Below, in pieces: positions 1-7,786 of a stretch of 64,000 nucleotides of DNA (within the stretch, counting starts at the first letter, position 1; every line of letters begins with the position of its first letter). The translations under genes and the position numbers were made by a program. Source of the stretch: Streptomyces sp. NBC_00259 (GTDB lineage: Bacteria; Actinomycetota; Actinomycetes; Streptomycetales; Streptomycetaceae); contig NZ_CP108080.1 in assembly GCF_036181745.1 (NCBI RefSeq), positions 5,707,501 to 5,771,500 of the forward strand. Reading direction: 5' to 3'. The notes below the pieces were generated by a model. The model was not told the origin of the DNA and searched no databases. It saw only the letters and a program-made list of their open reading frames with translations.

Positions 1-516
1 GTGCTTGTACGGCATGTTCTTGGCGGTCAGCGCCATGGTGAGGTTGGTGCGGCCGTGGTAGCCGTGGTCGAAGACGACGACGGCCTGGCGCTTGGTGTAC
101 GCACGGGCGATCTTGACGGCGTTCTCGACGGCCTCGGCGCCGGAGTTGAACAGCGCCGACTTCTTGGCGTGGTCGCCCGGGGTCAGCTCGGCGAGCGCCT
201 CACAGACCTCCACGTAGCCCTCGTACGGCGTGACCATGAAGCAGGTGTGGGTGAAGTTCTCCAGCTGAGCGGAGGCACGGCGTACGACGGCCTCGGCGGA
301 GGCACCCACGGAGGTCACGGCGATACCGGAACCGAAGTCGATCAGCCGGTTGCCGTCGATGTCCTCCACGATGCCGCCACCGGCACGCGTGGTGAAGACC
401 GGCAGGACGGAGCCCACGCCGCCCGCGACCGCGTTCAGGCGGCGGGCCTGCAGCTCCTGCGACTTGGGGCCGGGGATGGCGGTGACGACGCGGCGCTCCT
501 GCGGAATGGCGCTCAT
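1..516 (-). CDS. gabT: 4-aminobutyrate aminotransferase, N-terminal part (runs off the window)
   Basis: PLP-dependent class III aminotransferase that moves the amino group of GABA to 2-oxoglutarate, giving succinic semialdehyde. Only the first 172 residues are inside the window. The start ATG reads leftward from 516 and gives MSAIPQERRVV. The N-terminal glycine-rich stretch (GGIVEDIDGNRLIDFGSGIAV) and the segment DHGYHGRTN near residue 150 are typical of GabT and related omega-aminotransferases. The PLP lysine lies beyond the left edge and cannot be checked. The gene points away from the P-loop ATPase gene at 848, so the 331-base gap holds regulatory sequence for both. A related omega-aminotransferase is possible, but GABA is the best guess. 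Confidence 0.85.
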   Translation of the reverse strand, partial: MSAIPQERRVVTAIPGPKSQELQARRLNAVAGGVGSVLPVFTTRAGGGIVEDIDGNRLIDFGSGIAVTSVGASAEAVVRRASAQLENFTHTCFMVTPYEGYVEVCEALAELTPGDHAKKSALFNSGAEAVENAVKIARAYTKRQAVVVFDHGYHGRTNLTMALTAKNMPYKH

Positions 517-637
517 GAGGGCTCCTGGGGGTGTCTTGCGGACTTTCGGACGCACTTCTGCTTTCTTCGCAGGCTAGGTCCGGGTCGGGGGGTCCGGCAT
601 GCTCCGTTCGGTAGTGGTGGGAGCGTGTCGTTGTCCG

Positions 638-661
638 TCTCGGACATAGAGTCTCGGACAT
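638..661. repeat. Direct repeat TCTCGGACAT, two copies 14 bases apart
   Basis: The ten bases TCTCGGACAT occur at 638-647 and 652-661, upstream of gabT. The 14-base period is longer than one helical turn. Two identical half-sites in a divergent promoter region suggest a regulator site. The PucR-type regulator at 3165 is a possible binder, but that is inference. Confidence 0.5.
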
Positions 662-770
662 GGGGCGGGTGCGGGCCCGGCAGGCAGGCACCAGGGCGTG
701 GCGTCCGGTCCCGCCGTCGCGGCGGGCACCGGTGACCGGCTCGCGATGGCGTACTCGCGACGCCGGAACG

Positions 771-799
771 CTGAACTCCCCGCTGCCTGCCACTAGATT
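771..799 (+). promoter_or_regulatory. Possible promoter for the P-loop ATPase gene
   Basis: CTGAAC at 771-776 and TAGATT at 794-799 are separated by 17 bases, a fair match to an HrdB-type promoter (TTGACN / TANNNT). The predicted transcription start would lie about 40 bases before the ATG at 848. This is pattern recognition only. Confidence 0.4.
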
Positions 800-847
800 G
801 ACGGTTGCACGGACGCGCGGTCCTGGCTGGTCAAGGGGCAGGGGTTG

Positions 848-3130
848 ATGGAGACCGAAGGCACGTACGACGCACGCGGCCCGCGAACGGGCGGCGCCCA
901 CCCCGTCCCCCGCCCGGCGGGCCCACCCCCGGTGCCCCCCGCCCCCACCCACGCACCCGCCCCCGCCCACGGCACGACCATCACCGACTGGCTGCGCACC
1001 CCGCGCCCTGAGGCCGCACCCGGCATCTGGCGGCTCGGCCACCGGGCGCGTCCGGAGCAGGAGCCGGAGTCCGTCCCCGCCCGGCCGCTGATCAGCGGTG
1101 CGGTGATCGCGTTCCTCGCCGGCTGGCTGTTCTGGTCCCTGCTGTGGAACCACTACCTCGAAGGGTGGTGGTTCTTCGTCAAGGACTGGTGGCTGCTGCC
1201 CATGCTCTGGCTGGTGCCCGAGTCCTGGCGGAACGGGGCCAGCGACCAGGTCGGGCTCTTCGTCACGGCGACCTACCTCTACAACGGCCTCGTCCTGACC
1301 CTGCTCGCGGTGGGCTCGGGCCGGGTCGGCAACTGGAACGAGATCTGGCGCCGGTACGGCGTGCCGCTGTGGCCGCTGTTCGTGCTGCTCCCCGGCGTGT
1401 GGCGGGAGATGCCCAGGAGCGTCTGGTGGCTCGAATGGGCCTCGAACCTCTACTACGTGTGCCTCGTGGCCGCCCTCGTCGCGGTGCTCGGCAGGGCCGG
1501 TACCTGGCCGGTCTTCGCCCGCCGCAGGGCGGCCGAGCCGGCCGCACACGAGCCGCGGGAGCCGCAGGACGACCCCGCCGACTGGCCCGAGCTGCGGGCC
1601 GCGGGGCTGGACGAGGCGGCCCGTACGCTCGCCGAGGCGACGCGGAAGGGCACGCTCGGGGACGTCGACTACGCGCGGATCCGGCGGGCCTGGCAGGGGG
1701 TGCGGACGCGGCCGGAGCGGTTGCCCGCGTTCACCGACGCCGTACGGGCCGACGGGGCCGCCGCCTGTGGGCACCCCTCCGGGGAGCGGGACCTGCCGGT
1801 GCGTACCGCCGTGCACGACCTGGCCACCGGGCAGGTCAGGATCGGCGCCGCGGCCGACCACCCCCGTAACCCCTACGCCCGCCGCACCACCGGCGTCGCC
1901 CTGGAACCCGCGCTCCTCGGCACCTCGCTGCTCGCCGTCGGCCCCTCCGGGTCGGGGAAGACCGTGCGGCTCGTACGGCCCGTCGTGGAGGCGATGTGCC
2001 TGCAGGCGCTCGCGAACCGGGCCGCCGTCGTCGCCGTCACCGCGCACGGCACGGCCCTCGCTCCCGACGGCGCGTTCGACCTGGTCATCGCCCCCGGCCG
2101 GCCGGAGTCGACTCACGACCTCGATCTGTACGGCGGCAGCGACGACCCCGACGAGGCCGCCCGCGTCCTCGCCGAGGCGCTCGTCGGCGATCTGGCGGCC
2201 GACAGCCGCCGGGCGGCCACCGCGCTCGCGCAGCTCATCGGGCCCTACCGAAGCGTCCACGGTCACTTCCCGGCCGTACCGGAACTGCGCGACCTCGTCG
2301 GTGGCGTGCCCGCGGCACTGGGGGAGCTGCGTACCGTCCTGGAGGCCGGGGGCGAGGCGTCACAGCTCCGCGAACTCGACGCCCGCGTACGGCAGTCGGA
2401 GCGCGCCGACGACGTCGGTGTGCTGCTCGCCGAGCGGATCGCGTTCCTCGACCGGCCCGCGTTCGCGCAGTTCTTCCGCACCGACGGCGAGGGCCGGCAG
2501 TTCTCGCTGCGCGCCATCGAGCACCCGCTGCGGGTCCGCGTCGATCTTCCCGAACGGGGCCATTCGGAGGCCTCCCGCATCATCGCCCGGCTTCTCCTCG
2601 CCCAGTTCACCGAGGCCGCGCTCGCCCGTACCGACCGTTCGCTGTTCGCCTGCCTGGTCCTCGACGACGCCACGTCCACGGTCACCGCCGACTCGGTCAG
2701 GGCCGTGCAGCGACTGCGCTCCGCGCACGCCGGTGTCGTCCTCGCGCTGCGCACCCTGGAGGACGTGCCCGAGCCGCTGCGCGGGCCGCTGCTGGGCGCG
2801 GTCGGCTGCCGGATGGCGTTCGCGGGGCTCGCGCCCTGGGACGGCGGACGGTTCGCCGAGACCTGGGGCACCGAGTGGGTGCAGACCAGGGACGTCACCA
2901 ACCGGCAGATCATCTCCGATGAACCCCTGACCAAGGCGCTCCACTTCATGCGGCGGCTGGTGACCGGCAAGGCCGCCACCGCCGAGGCGGTGACGGTCCG
3001 CGAGGTCGAGCGCGAGCGCTGGTCGGCCTCCGAGCTGGCGCACTCCGTGCCCGCCGGGCACGCCGTGCTGTCCCTCGCCTCGGTACGCGGGGACCACGCA
3101 CCGCCGCTGCTGGTGGATCTGCGGACCTGA
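848..3130 (+). CDS. Membrane-anchored FtsK/HerA-like P-loop ATPase of unknown role
   Basis: A 760-residue protein. A proline-rich N-terminus is followed by about four or five hydrophobic segments between residues 80 and 225 (for example around AGWLFWSLLWNHY and VCLVAALVAVLG), so it sits in the membrane. A soluble ATPase domain follows, with a Walker A motif GPSGSGKT starting near residue 364 and a Walker B-like LVLDDA near residue 600. The overall plan resembles FtsK/VirD4/HerA-type pumps, but no DNA-binding gamma domain is recognisable. A TTG codon sits just before the chosen ATG and could be used instead. Similar proteins are widespread in Streptomyces and are annotated only as ATP/GTP-binding proteins. 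The substrate is unknown, and context does not tie it to its metabolic neighbours. Confidence 0.8.
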   Translation: METEGTYDARGPRTGGAHPVPRPAGPPPVPPAPTHAPAPAHGTTITDWLRTPRPEAAPGIWRLGHRARPEQEPESVPARPLISGAVIAFLAGWLFWSLLWNHYLEGWWFFVKDWWLLPMLWLVPESWRNGASDQVGLFVTATYLYNGLVLTLLAVGSGRVGNWNEIWRRYGVPLWPLFVLLPGVWREMPRSVWWLEWASNLYYVCLVAALVAVLGRAGTWPVFARRRAAEPAAHEPREPQDDPADWPELRAAGLDEAARTLAEATRKGTLGDVDYARIRRAWQGVRTRPERLPAFTDAVRADGAAACGHPSGERDLPVRTAVHDLATGQVRIGAAADHPRNPYARRTTGVALEPALLGTSLLAVGPSGSGKTVRLVRPVVEAMCLQALANRAAVVAVTAHGTALAPDGAFDLVIAPGRPESTHDLDLYGGSDDPDEAARVLAEALVGDLAADSRRAATALAQLIGPYRSVHGHFPAVPELRDLVGGVPAALGELRTVLEAGGEASQLRELDARVRQSERADDVGVLLAERIAFLDRPAFAQFFRTDGEGRQFSLRAIEHPLRVRVDLPERGHSEASRIIARLLLAQFTEAALARTDRSLFACLVLDDATSTVTADSVRAVQRLRSAHAGVVLALRTLEDVPEPLRGPLLGAVGCRMAFAGLAPWDGGRFAETWGTEWVQTRDVTNRQIISDEPLTKALHFMRRLVTGKAATAEAVTVREVERERWSASELAHSVPAGHAVLSLASVRGDHAPPLLVDLRT

Positions 3131-3164
3131 CCCGGGCAACCGTACGCAGTGGCAGAATCGAGGT

Positions 3165-4829
3165 ATGCCGTTCATACGGGACGGCGAAAAGGCCCAGCAG
3201 CGCACGCCCACCCCTTCTGTCCCTCTGCCGAAAGTCCGCGGTCCCATGCCGGTCACCCTCGCCTCCCTCGTCCAGCACTCCGCGCTCAAGCTGACCGTGC
3301 GCGCGGGGGAGGACCGGCTCGGGACCCCCGTGCGCTGGGCGCACGCCAGTGAGCTGGCCGACCCCGTGCCGTACATGGAGGGCGGCGAGCTGCTCCTCGT
3401 CACCGCCATGACGCTGGACGCCGCGGACCGCGAGGCGATGCGCCGCTACGTACGGCGTCTGGCGGGCGCGGGTGTCGTCGGGCTCGGCTTCGCCGTCGGC
3501 GTCAACTACGAGGACATCCCCGACGCGCTGCTCGAGGCCGCCGAGGCCGAGGACTTCCCCCTCCTCGAAGTACCGCGCCGCACCCCCTTCCTCGCCATCA
3601 GCAAGGCGGTCTCGGCGGCCATCGCCGCCGACCAGTACCGGGCCGTCACGGCGGGCTTCGAGGCCCAGCGGGAGCTGACGCGCGCCGCGCTCTCCGACGG
3701 CCCGGCGGCCCTGCTGGCCAAGCTCGCCGCGCACGTGGACGGCTGGGCCGCGCTGTACGACGCGTCCGGAGCCGTCGTCGCCGCCGCTCCCGACTGGGCC
3801 ACCCGCCGCGCGGCCCGGCTCACCGGGGACGTGGAGCGGCTGCGCGAGCGGCCCGCGCCCGCCAGTGCCGTCGTCGGCGGCACGGACGACCGCGTCGAAC
3901 TGCAGTCGCTGGGTACGGGACGGCGGGTCCGGGGCGCCCTCGCGGTCGGTACCGGCGCGCCGCTCGGCACGGCCGAACGGTACGCCGTGCACTCCGCCGT
4001 GGCGCTGCTGACCCTGACGACGGAACGCTCCCGCTCGCTGCAGGCCGCCGAGCAGCGGCTCGGCGCCGCGGTGCTCCGGATGATGCTGTCCGGGCAGCAC
4101 GACCACGCCAGGGCGGTCGCCGGGGATCTGTACGGAGGCCTGCTGGACGCGCCGTTCCGGCTGCTGATCGCCGAGCCGGTGGGCGAACCCGACCCGGCGG
4201 CCGAGCATCCCGTGCACGCGTTCGCCGAGTTCCTGGAGTCCGCCGCGTCCCGGGCGGCGGAGCCGGTGCTCACCGTGTCCGAGAACGACGGACGGCTCGT
4301 CGTCCTCGCCGCGGACGGGGGAGCGGTCGCTCTCGCCTGCGAGCCGTACACGGAGCGCGAGGCCGAGGAGGCGGGAGTCGCCGTCGGCATGTCCGCCCCG
4401 ACCGGACCGATCGCGGCCGCGGGCGCCTACAAGCAGGCGGAACAGGCCCTCTCGGTCGCCCGCCGGCGGGGCCGCGCCCTCGTCGAGCACGAGGAACTCG
4501 CTGCCGGGTCCGTGCTGCCGCTCCTCGCCGACGATGCCGTGCGTGCCTTCGCCGACGGCATGCTGCGCGCCCTGTACGAGCACGACGCGACCGGCCGCGG
4601 CGATCTCGTCGCCTCCCTGCGCGCCTGGCTCTCCCGACACGGACAGTGGGACGCGGCAGCCGCCGATCTCGGCGTCCACCGACACACCCTGCGCTATCGC
4701 ATGCGCCGCGTGGAGGAGATCCTCGGCCGCTCCCTGGACGACCCGGACGTCCGCATGGAGCTGTGGCTCGCCCTCAAGGCGACGGAGAACGCCACCATGA
4801 GGCCGGCCCCGGACCCGGCTCCCGAGTGA
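3165..4829 (+). CDS. PucR-family transcriptional regulator
   Basis: A 554-residue regulator with the PucR layout. A PucR N-terminal (purine catabolism regulator-like) domain starts near MPVTLASLVQHS and spans roughly residues 28-150. A GGDEF-like middle section follows. The C-terminal helix-turn-helix runs around residues 495-550 and includes DLGVHRHTLRYRMRRVEE. Family members control purine, amino-acid and amine catabolism. It sits between the GABA aminotransferase and an aldehyde dehydrogenase, so control of amine or GABA use is a reasonable guess. The ATG at 3246, which begins the conserved domain directly, is an equally good start; neither has a strong ribosome binding site. The stop of the upstream ATPase gene is 34 bases away. 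Confidence 0.85.
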   Translation: MPFIRDGEKAQQRTPTPSVPLPKVRGPMPVTLASLVQHSALKLTVRAGEDRLGTPVRWAHASELADPVPYMEGGELLLVTAMTLDAADREAMRRYVRRLAGAGVVGLGFAVGVNYEDIPDALLEAAEAEDFPLLEVPRRTPFLAISKAVSAAIAADQYRAVTAGFEAQRELTRAALSDGPAALLAKLAAHVDGWAALYDASGAVVAAAPDWATRRAARLTGDVERLRERPAPASAVVGGTDDRVELQSLGTGRRVRGALAVGTGAPLGTAERYAVHSAVALLTLTTERSRSLQAAEQRLGAAVLRMMLSGQHDHARAVAGDLYGGLLDAPFRLLIAEPVGEPDPAAEHPVHAFAEFLESAASRAAEPVLTVSENDGRLVVLAADGGAVALACEPYTEREAEEAGVAVGMSAPTGPIAAAGAYKQAEQALSVARRRGRALVEHEELAAGSVLPLLADDAVRAFADGMLRALYEHDATGRGDLVASLRAWLSRHGQWDAAAADLGVHRHTLRYRMRRVEEILGRSLDDPDVRMELWLALKATENATMRPAPDPAPE

Positions 4830-4960
4830 GGGAATCCCGTTCGGCTGCCCGAACTCGGGCAGAAAACATGGCGTTTGCGTGTTGGGCTGTCTAGGGTCCT
4901 GCCTCGTGACAGCAGCTGGGCGGGGACACCGGCCGGCCGTCCACGAGACGAGAAGGACCG

Positions 4961-5971
4961 ATGACACAACCCACCGCCGACACCGGCATGCCCGCACCCG
5001 GCAGCTCCGGCGCGAGCACCGCGCCCGCCGGACCGACCGCGCCCGTCGAGTCCACCGCGCCCGCCGGACCGACCGCGCCCGGCCGCCGGATATCGGGGGC
5101 CGTGTGGGGCGCGCTGGCCATCGTCTACGTCGTGTGGGGCTCCACGTACCTCGGTATCCGGGTCGTCGTCGAGACCATGCCGCCGTTCCTCTCGGCCGGC
5201 GCGCGCTTCATCGCCGCCGGGCTGATCCTCGCCGCGATCATCGCCTGGCGCCAGGGTCTCCCGGCGCTCAAGGCCACCCGCGCCCAGCTGGCCTCCGCCG
5301 CGCTGGTCGGCCTGCTGCTCCTCCTCGGCGGCAACGGCCTCGTCGTCCTCGCCGAGACCGCAGTGCCCTCCGGCCTCGCCGCGCTCCTCATCGCCGTCGT
5401 CCCCGCCTGGGTCGTCGTGCTGCGTCGCGCCTCCGGTGAGCGGCCCGGGCTCGCGGCGTACGGCGGTGTGCTGCTCGGGCTCGCGGGCCTCGCCGTGCTG
5501 ACCGTGCCGGGTCTCAGCGGAGACGTCCGCCTGTGGGGCGTGTTCACCGTGATCGCCGCGACCGTCATGTGGTCGGTGGGGTCCTTCTCGTCCTCCCGGA
5601 TCCCGATGCCGGCCAACCCGTTCGCGGCCAGTGCGTACGAGATGGTCGCGGGTGGCATCGGCTGTCTGCTCGTCGGCCTGGGCCGCGGCGAACAGCACGG
5701 ATTCGTGCTCTCCGAGGTCTCCGGCCGCTCCTGGACCGCCCTCGCCTATCTCGTCGTCTTCGGCTCGCTGATCGCGTTCACCGCGTACGCCTGGCTGCTC
5801 CACTCGGCGCCGCTCTCGCTGGTCGCCACGTACGCGTACGTCAACCCGGTCGTGGCCGTCCTCCTCGGCGCGCTGGTCCTGGGCGAGCAACTGACCTGGC
5901 CCATCGCCCTCGGCGGCGCGGTCGTCGTGGCGGGCGTCTTCCTGATCGTCAGCACGGAACGCCGCCGCTGA
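4961..5971 (+). CDS. EamA/RhaT (DMT superfamily) exporter
   Basis: A 336-residue inner-membrane transporter of the drug/metabolite type. About 45 residues of Pro/Ala/Thr-rich sequence precede the membrane region and contain a duplicated APAGPTAP-like unit. Ten hydrophobic segments follow in two EamA halves. The first half begins with VWGALAIVYVVWGSTYLGIR, and the second ends with the family-typical YAYVNPVVAVLLGALVLGE. The substrate cannot be told from sequence; relatives export amino acids, metabolites or drugs. The long soluble N-terminus is unusual and may partly reflect a downstream true start, but no later start codon lies between it and the first helix. Confidence 0.85.
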   Translation: MTQPTADTGMPAPGSSGASTAPAGPTAPVESTAPAGPTAPGRRISGAVWGALAIVYVVWGSTYLGIRVVVETMPPFLSAGARFIAAGLILAAIIAWRQGLPALKATRAQLASAALVGLLLLLGGNGLVVLAETAVPSGLAALLIAVVPAWVVVLRRASGERPGLAAYGGVLLGLAGLAVLTVPGLSGDVRLWGVFTVIAATVMWSVGSFSSSRIPMPANPFAASAYEMVAGGIGCLLVGLGRGEQHGFVLSEVSGRSWTALAYLVVFGSLIAFTAYAWLLHSAPLSLVATYAYVNPVVAVLLGALVLGEQLTWPIALGGAVVVAGVFLIVSTERRR

Positions 5972-6148
5972 GCAGCTGCCCGCGTGTCGCCCCCCGCCTG
6001 CCGCCGGCACCTGCAGTGACCTGCGCACTCGCCAAAGCGGCAGGGGTGGCTCCGCCGACCACTCCAACGCGGACAAACCCCGATCGGGCCGAGCCGCCCT
6101 ACCGTGTGGGAAGAGCACCCCACTACTTCGGAAGGGCCGGGACCCCCT

Positions 6149-7594
6149 ATGACTTCCACGCACGCCTTCTGGCTCGCCGGCCGCCAGGCCACCGGCGAGA
6201 CGACCTTCGACGTGACCTCCCCCTGGGACGGCCGTCTCGTCGGCACGGTCGCCGTTCCGACCGATGCCCAGGTCGAGGAGGCCGTGGCCGCCGCGCACGC
6301 CGTCATCGACGAGTTCGCGGCGACCCCCGCCCATGTCCGCGCGGCCGCCCTCGACCATGTGTCGAAGCGCCTCGTCGAGCGCACCGAGGAGATCGCCCAG
6401 CTGATCTCCGCCGAGAACGGCAAGCCCGTCAAGTGGGCCCGCGGCGAGGTCGGCCGCGCCATCTCCGTGTTCCGCTTCGCGGCCGAGGAGGCCCGCCGCT
6501 TCAACGGCGGCGAGGCCCAGCGCCTCGACACCGACGCCGGCGGCCAGGGCCGGCTCGCCCTCACCCGCCGCTTCCCCAAGGGCGTCGTCCTCGGTATCGC
6601 GCCGTTCAACTTCCCGCTGAACCTGTGCGCCCACAAGATCGCCCCGGCCATCGCCGTCGGCGCGCCGATCATCCTCAAGCCGGCGCCCGCCACCCCGCTG
6701 TCCGGACTGATCATCGGTGAACTGCTCGCCGAGACCGAGCTGCCCGCAGGCTCCTGGTCCGTGCTGCCGGTCCCGAACGACAAGATGCCCGCCCTCGTCC
6801 AGGACGAGCGCCTCCCGGTCATCTCCTTCACGGGCTCCGACAAGGTCGGCTACGCGATCATGGACTCGGTGCCGCGCAAGCACTGCACCCTGGAGCTCGG
6901 CGGCAACGGCGCGGCCGTCGTCCTCGGCGACTTCGCCTCCGAGGAGGACCTGGACTGGGCGGCGACCCGTATCGCCACCTTCTCCAACTACCAGGGCGGC
7001 CAGTCCTGCATCTCCGTGCAGCGCGTGATCGCCGATGCCTCCGTGTACGACCGGCTGCTGCCGAAGATCGTCACCGCGGTCGAGGCCCAGGTCACCGGTG
7101 ACCCGTCCGACTCCGCCACCGACGTCGGCCCGCTGGTCAACGAGGACGCCGCCAAGCGTGTCGAGTCCTGGGTCGACGAGGCCGTCGAGGCCGGCGCCCA
7201 GCTCCTGGCCGGCGGCAAGCGCGACGGGGCCTCCTACGCGCCGACCGTCCTCACCGGTGTACCTGCGGACACCACCCTCGCCCGCGAGGAGGTCTTCGGA
7301 CCGGTGCTCACCGTGCAGAGCGTGAACGGCGAGGCCGAGGCCTTCGCGGCGGCCAACTCCTCCAAGTACGGCCTCCAGGCGGGCGTGTTCACCCACGACC
7401 TGCAGGCCGCGTTCCGCGCGCACCGCGCGCTGGAGGTCGGCGGCGTGGTCATCGGCGACGTCCCGTCCTACCGCGCCGACCAGATGCCGTACGGCGGCGC
7501 CAAGCAGTCCGGCGTGGGCCGCGAGGGCGTGAAGTTCGCGATGGACGACTACACCTACGAGCGCGTGCTCGTCCTCACGGGTCTCGCCCTCTAG
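6149..7594 (+). CDS. NAD(P)-dependent aldehyde dehydrogenase
   Basis: A 481-residue ALDH-superfamily enzyme that oxidises an aldehyde to an acid. The catalytic cysteine is Cys287 in GGQSCISVQRV and the general base is Glu249 in TLELGGNG. The cofactor-binding stretch PFNFPLNLCAHKIAPA lies near residue 152. The chosen ATG at 6149 has GGAAGGG about 13 bases upstream and starts MTSTHAFWL. An earlier GTG at 6104 would only add a non-conserved extension. The sequence is closest in style to the glyceraldehyde-3-phosphate/lactaldehyde type of ALDH. Given gabT nearby it might handle succinic semialdehyde, but that is inference. A strong terminator follows directly. Confidence 0.88.
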   Translation: MTSTHAFWLAGRQATGETTFDVTSPWDGRLVGTVAVPTDAQVEEAVAAAHAVIDEFAATPAHVRAAALDHVSKRLVERTEEIAQLISAENGKPVKWARGEVGRAISVFRFAAEEARRFNGGEAQRLDTDAGGQGRLALTRRFPKGVVLGIAPFNFPLNLCAHKIAPAIAVGAPIILKPAPATPLSGLIIGELLAETELPAGSWSVLPVPNDKMPALVQDERLPVISFTGSDKVGYAIMDSVPRKHCTLELGGNGAAVVLGDFASEEDLDWAATRIATFSNYQGGQSCISVQRVIADASVYDRLLPKIVTAVEAQVTGDPSDSATDVGPLVNEDAAKRVESWVDEAVEAGAQLLAGGKRDGASYAPTVLTGVPADTTLAREEVFGPVLTVQSVNGEAEAFAAANSSKYGLQAGVFTHDLQAAFRAHRALEVGGVVIGDVPSYRADQMPYGGAKQSGVGREGVKFAMDDYTYERVLVLTGLAL

Positions 7595-7606
7595 GCCGTC
7601 CGGGAC

Positions 7607-7649
7607 GGACGGCCGGAGCCCACTGTGCGGGGGCTCCGGCCGTCCTTTT
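7607..7649 (+). terminator. Rho-independent terminator after the aldehyde dehydrogenase
   Basis: A perfect 15-base-pair stem (7607-7621 with 7631-7645) has a 9-base loop and is followed by four T residues. It starts 13 bases after the ALDH stop codon. Confidence 0.9.
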
Positions 7650-7786
7650 GTGCTAGCGGGGCAGGATCCACCCGGCTGCCCCGCAGGACTGGTGGGCCGG
7701 TCGATAATCGGGTAGATACGGACGAGTAGCACCGGACGGTAATTCCGGTCCGGCCGCCCTCGATTCAGCGGCGAGGTGAGTCCCTC

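Larger units (their letters stand above)
517..847. other. Divergent intergenic region between gabT and the P-loop ATPase gene
   Basis: This 331-base gap separates two genes that point away from each other. I see no convincing coding sequence in it. It holds a 10-base direct repeat at 638-661 and a promoter-like element at 771-799 for the rightward gene. The start-proximal part next to gabT is T-rich for this genome, as expected of a promoter region, but I could not fix a -35/-10 pair for gabT. Confidence 0.6.
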
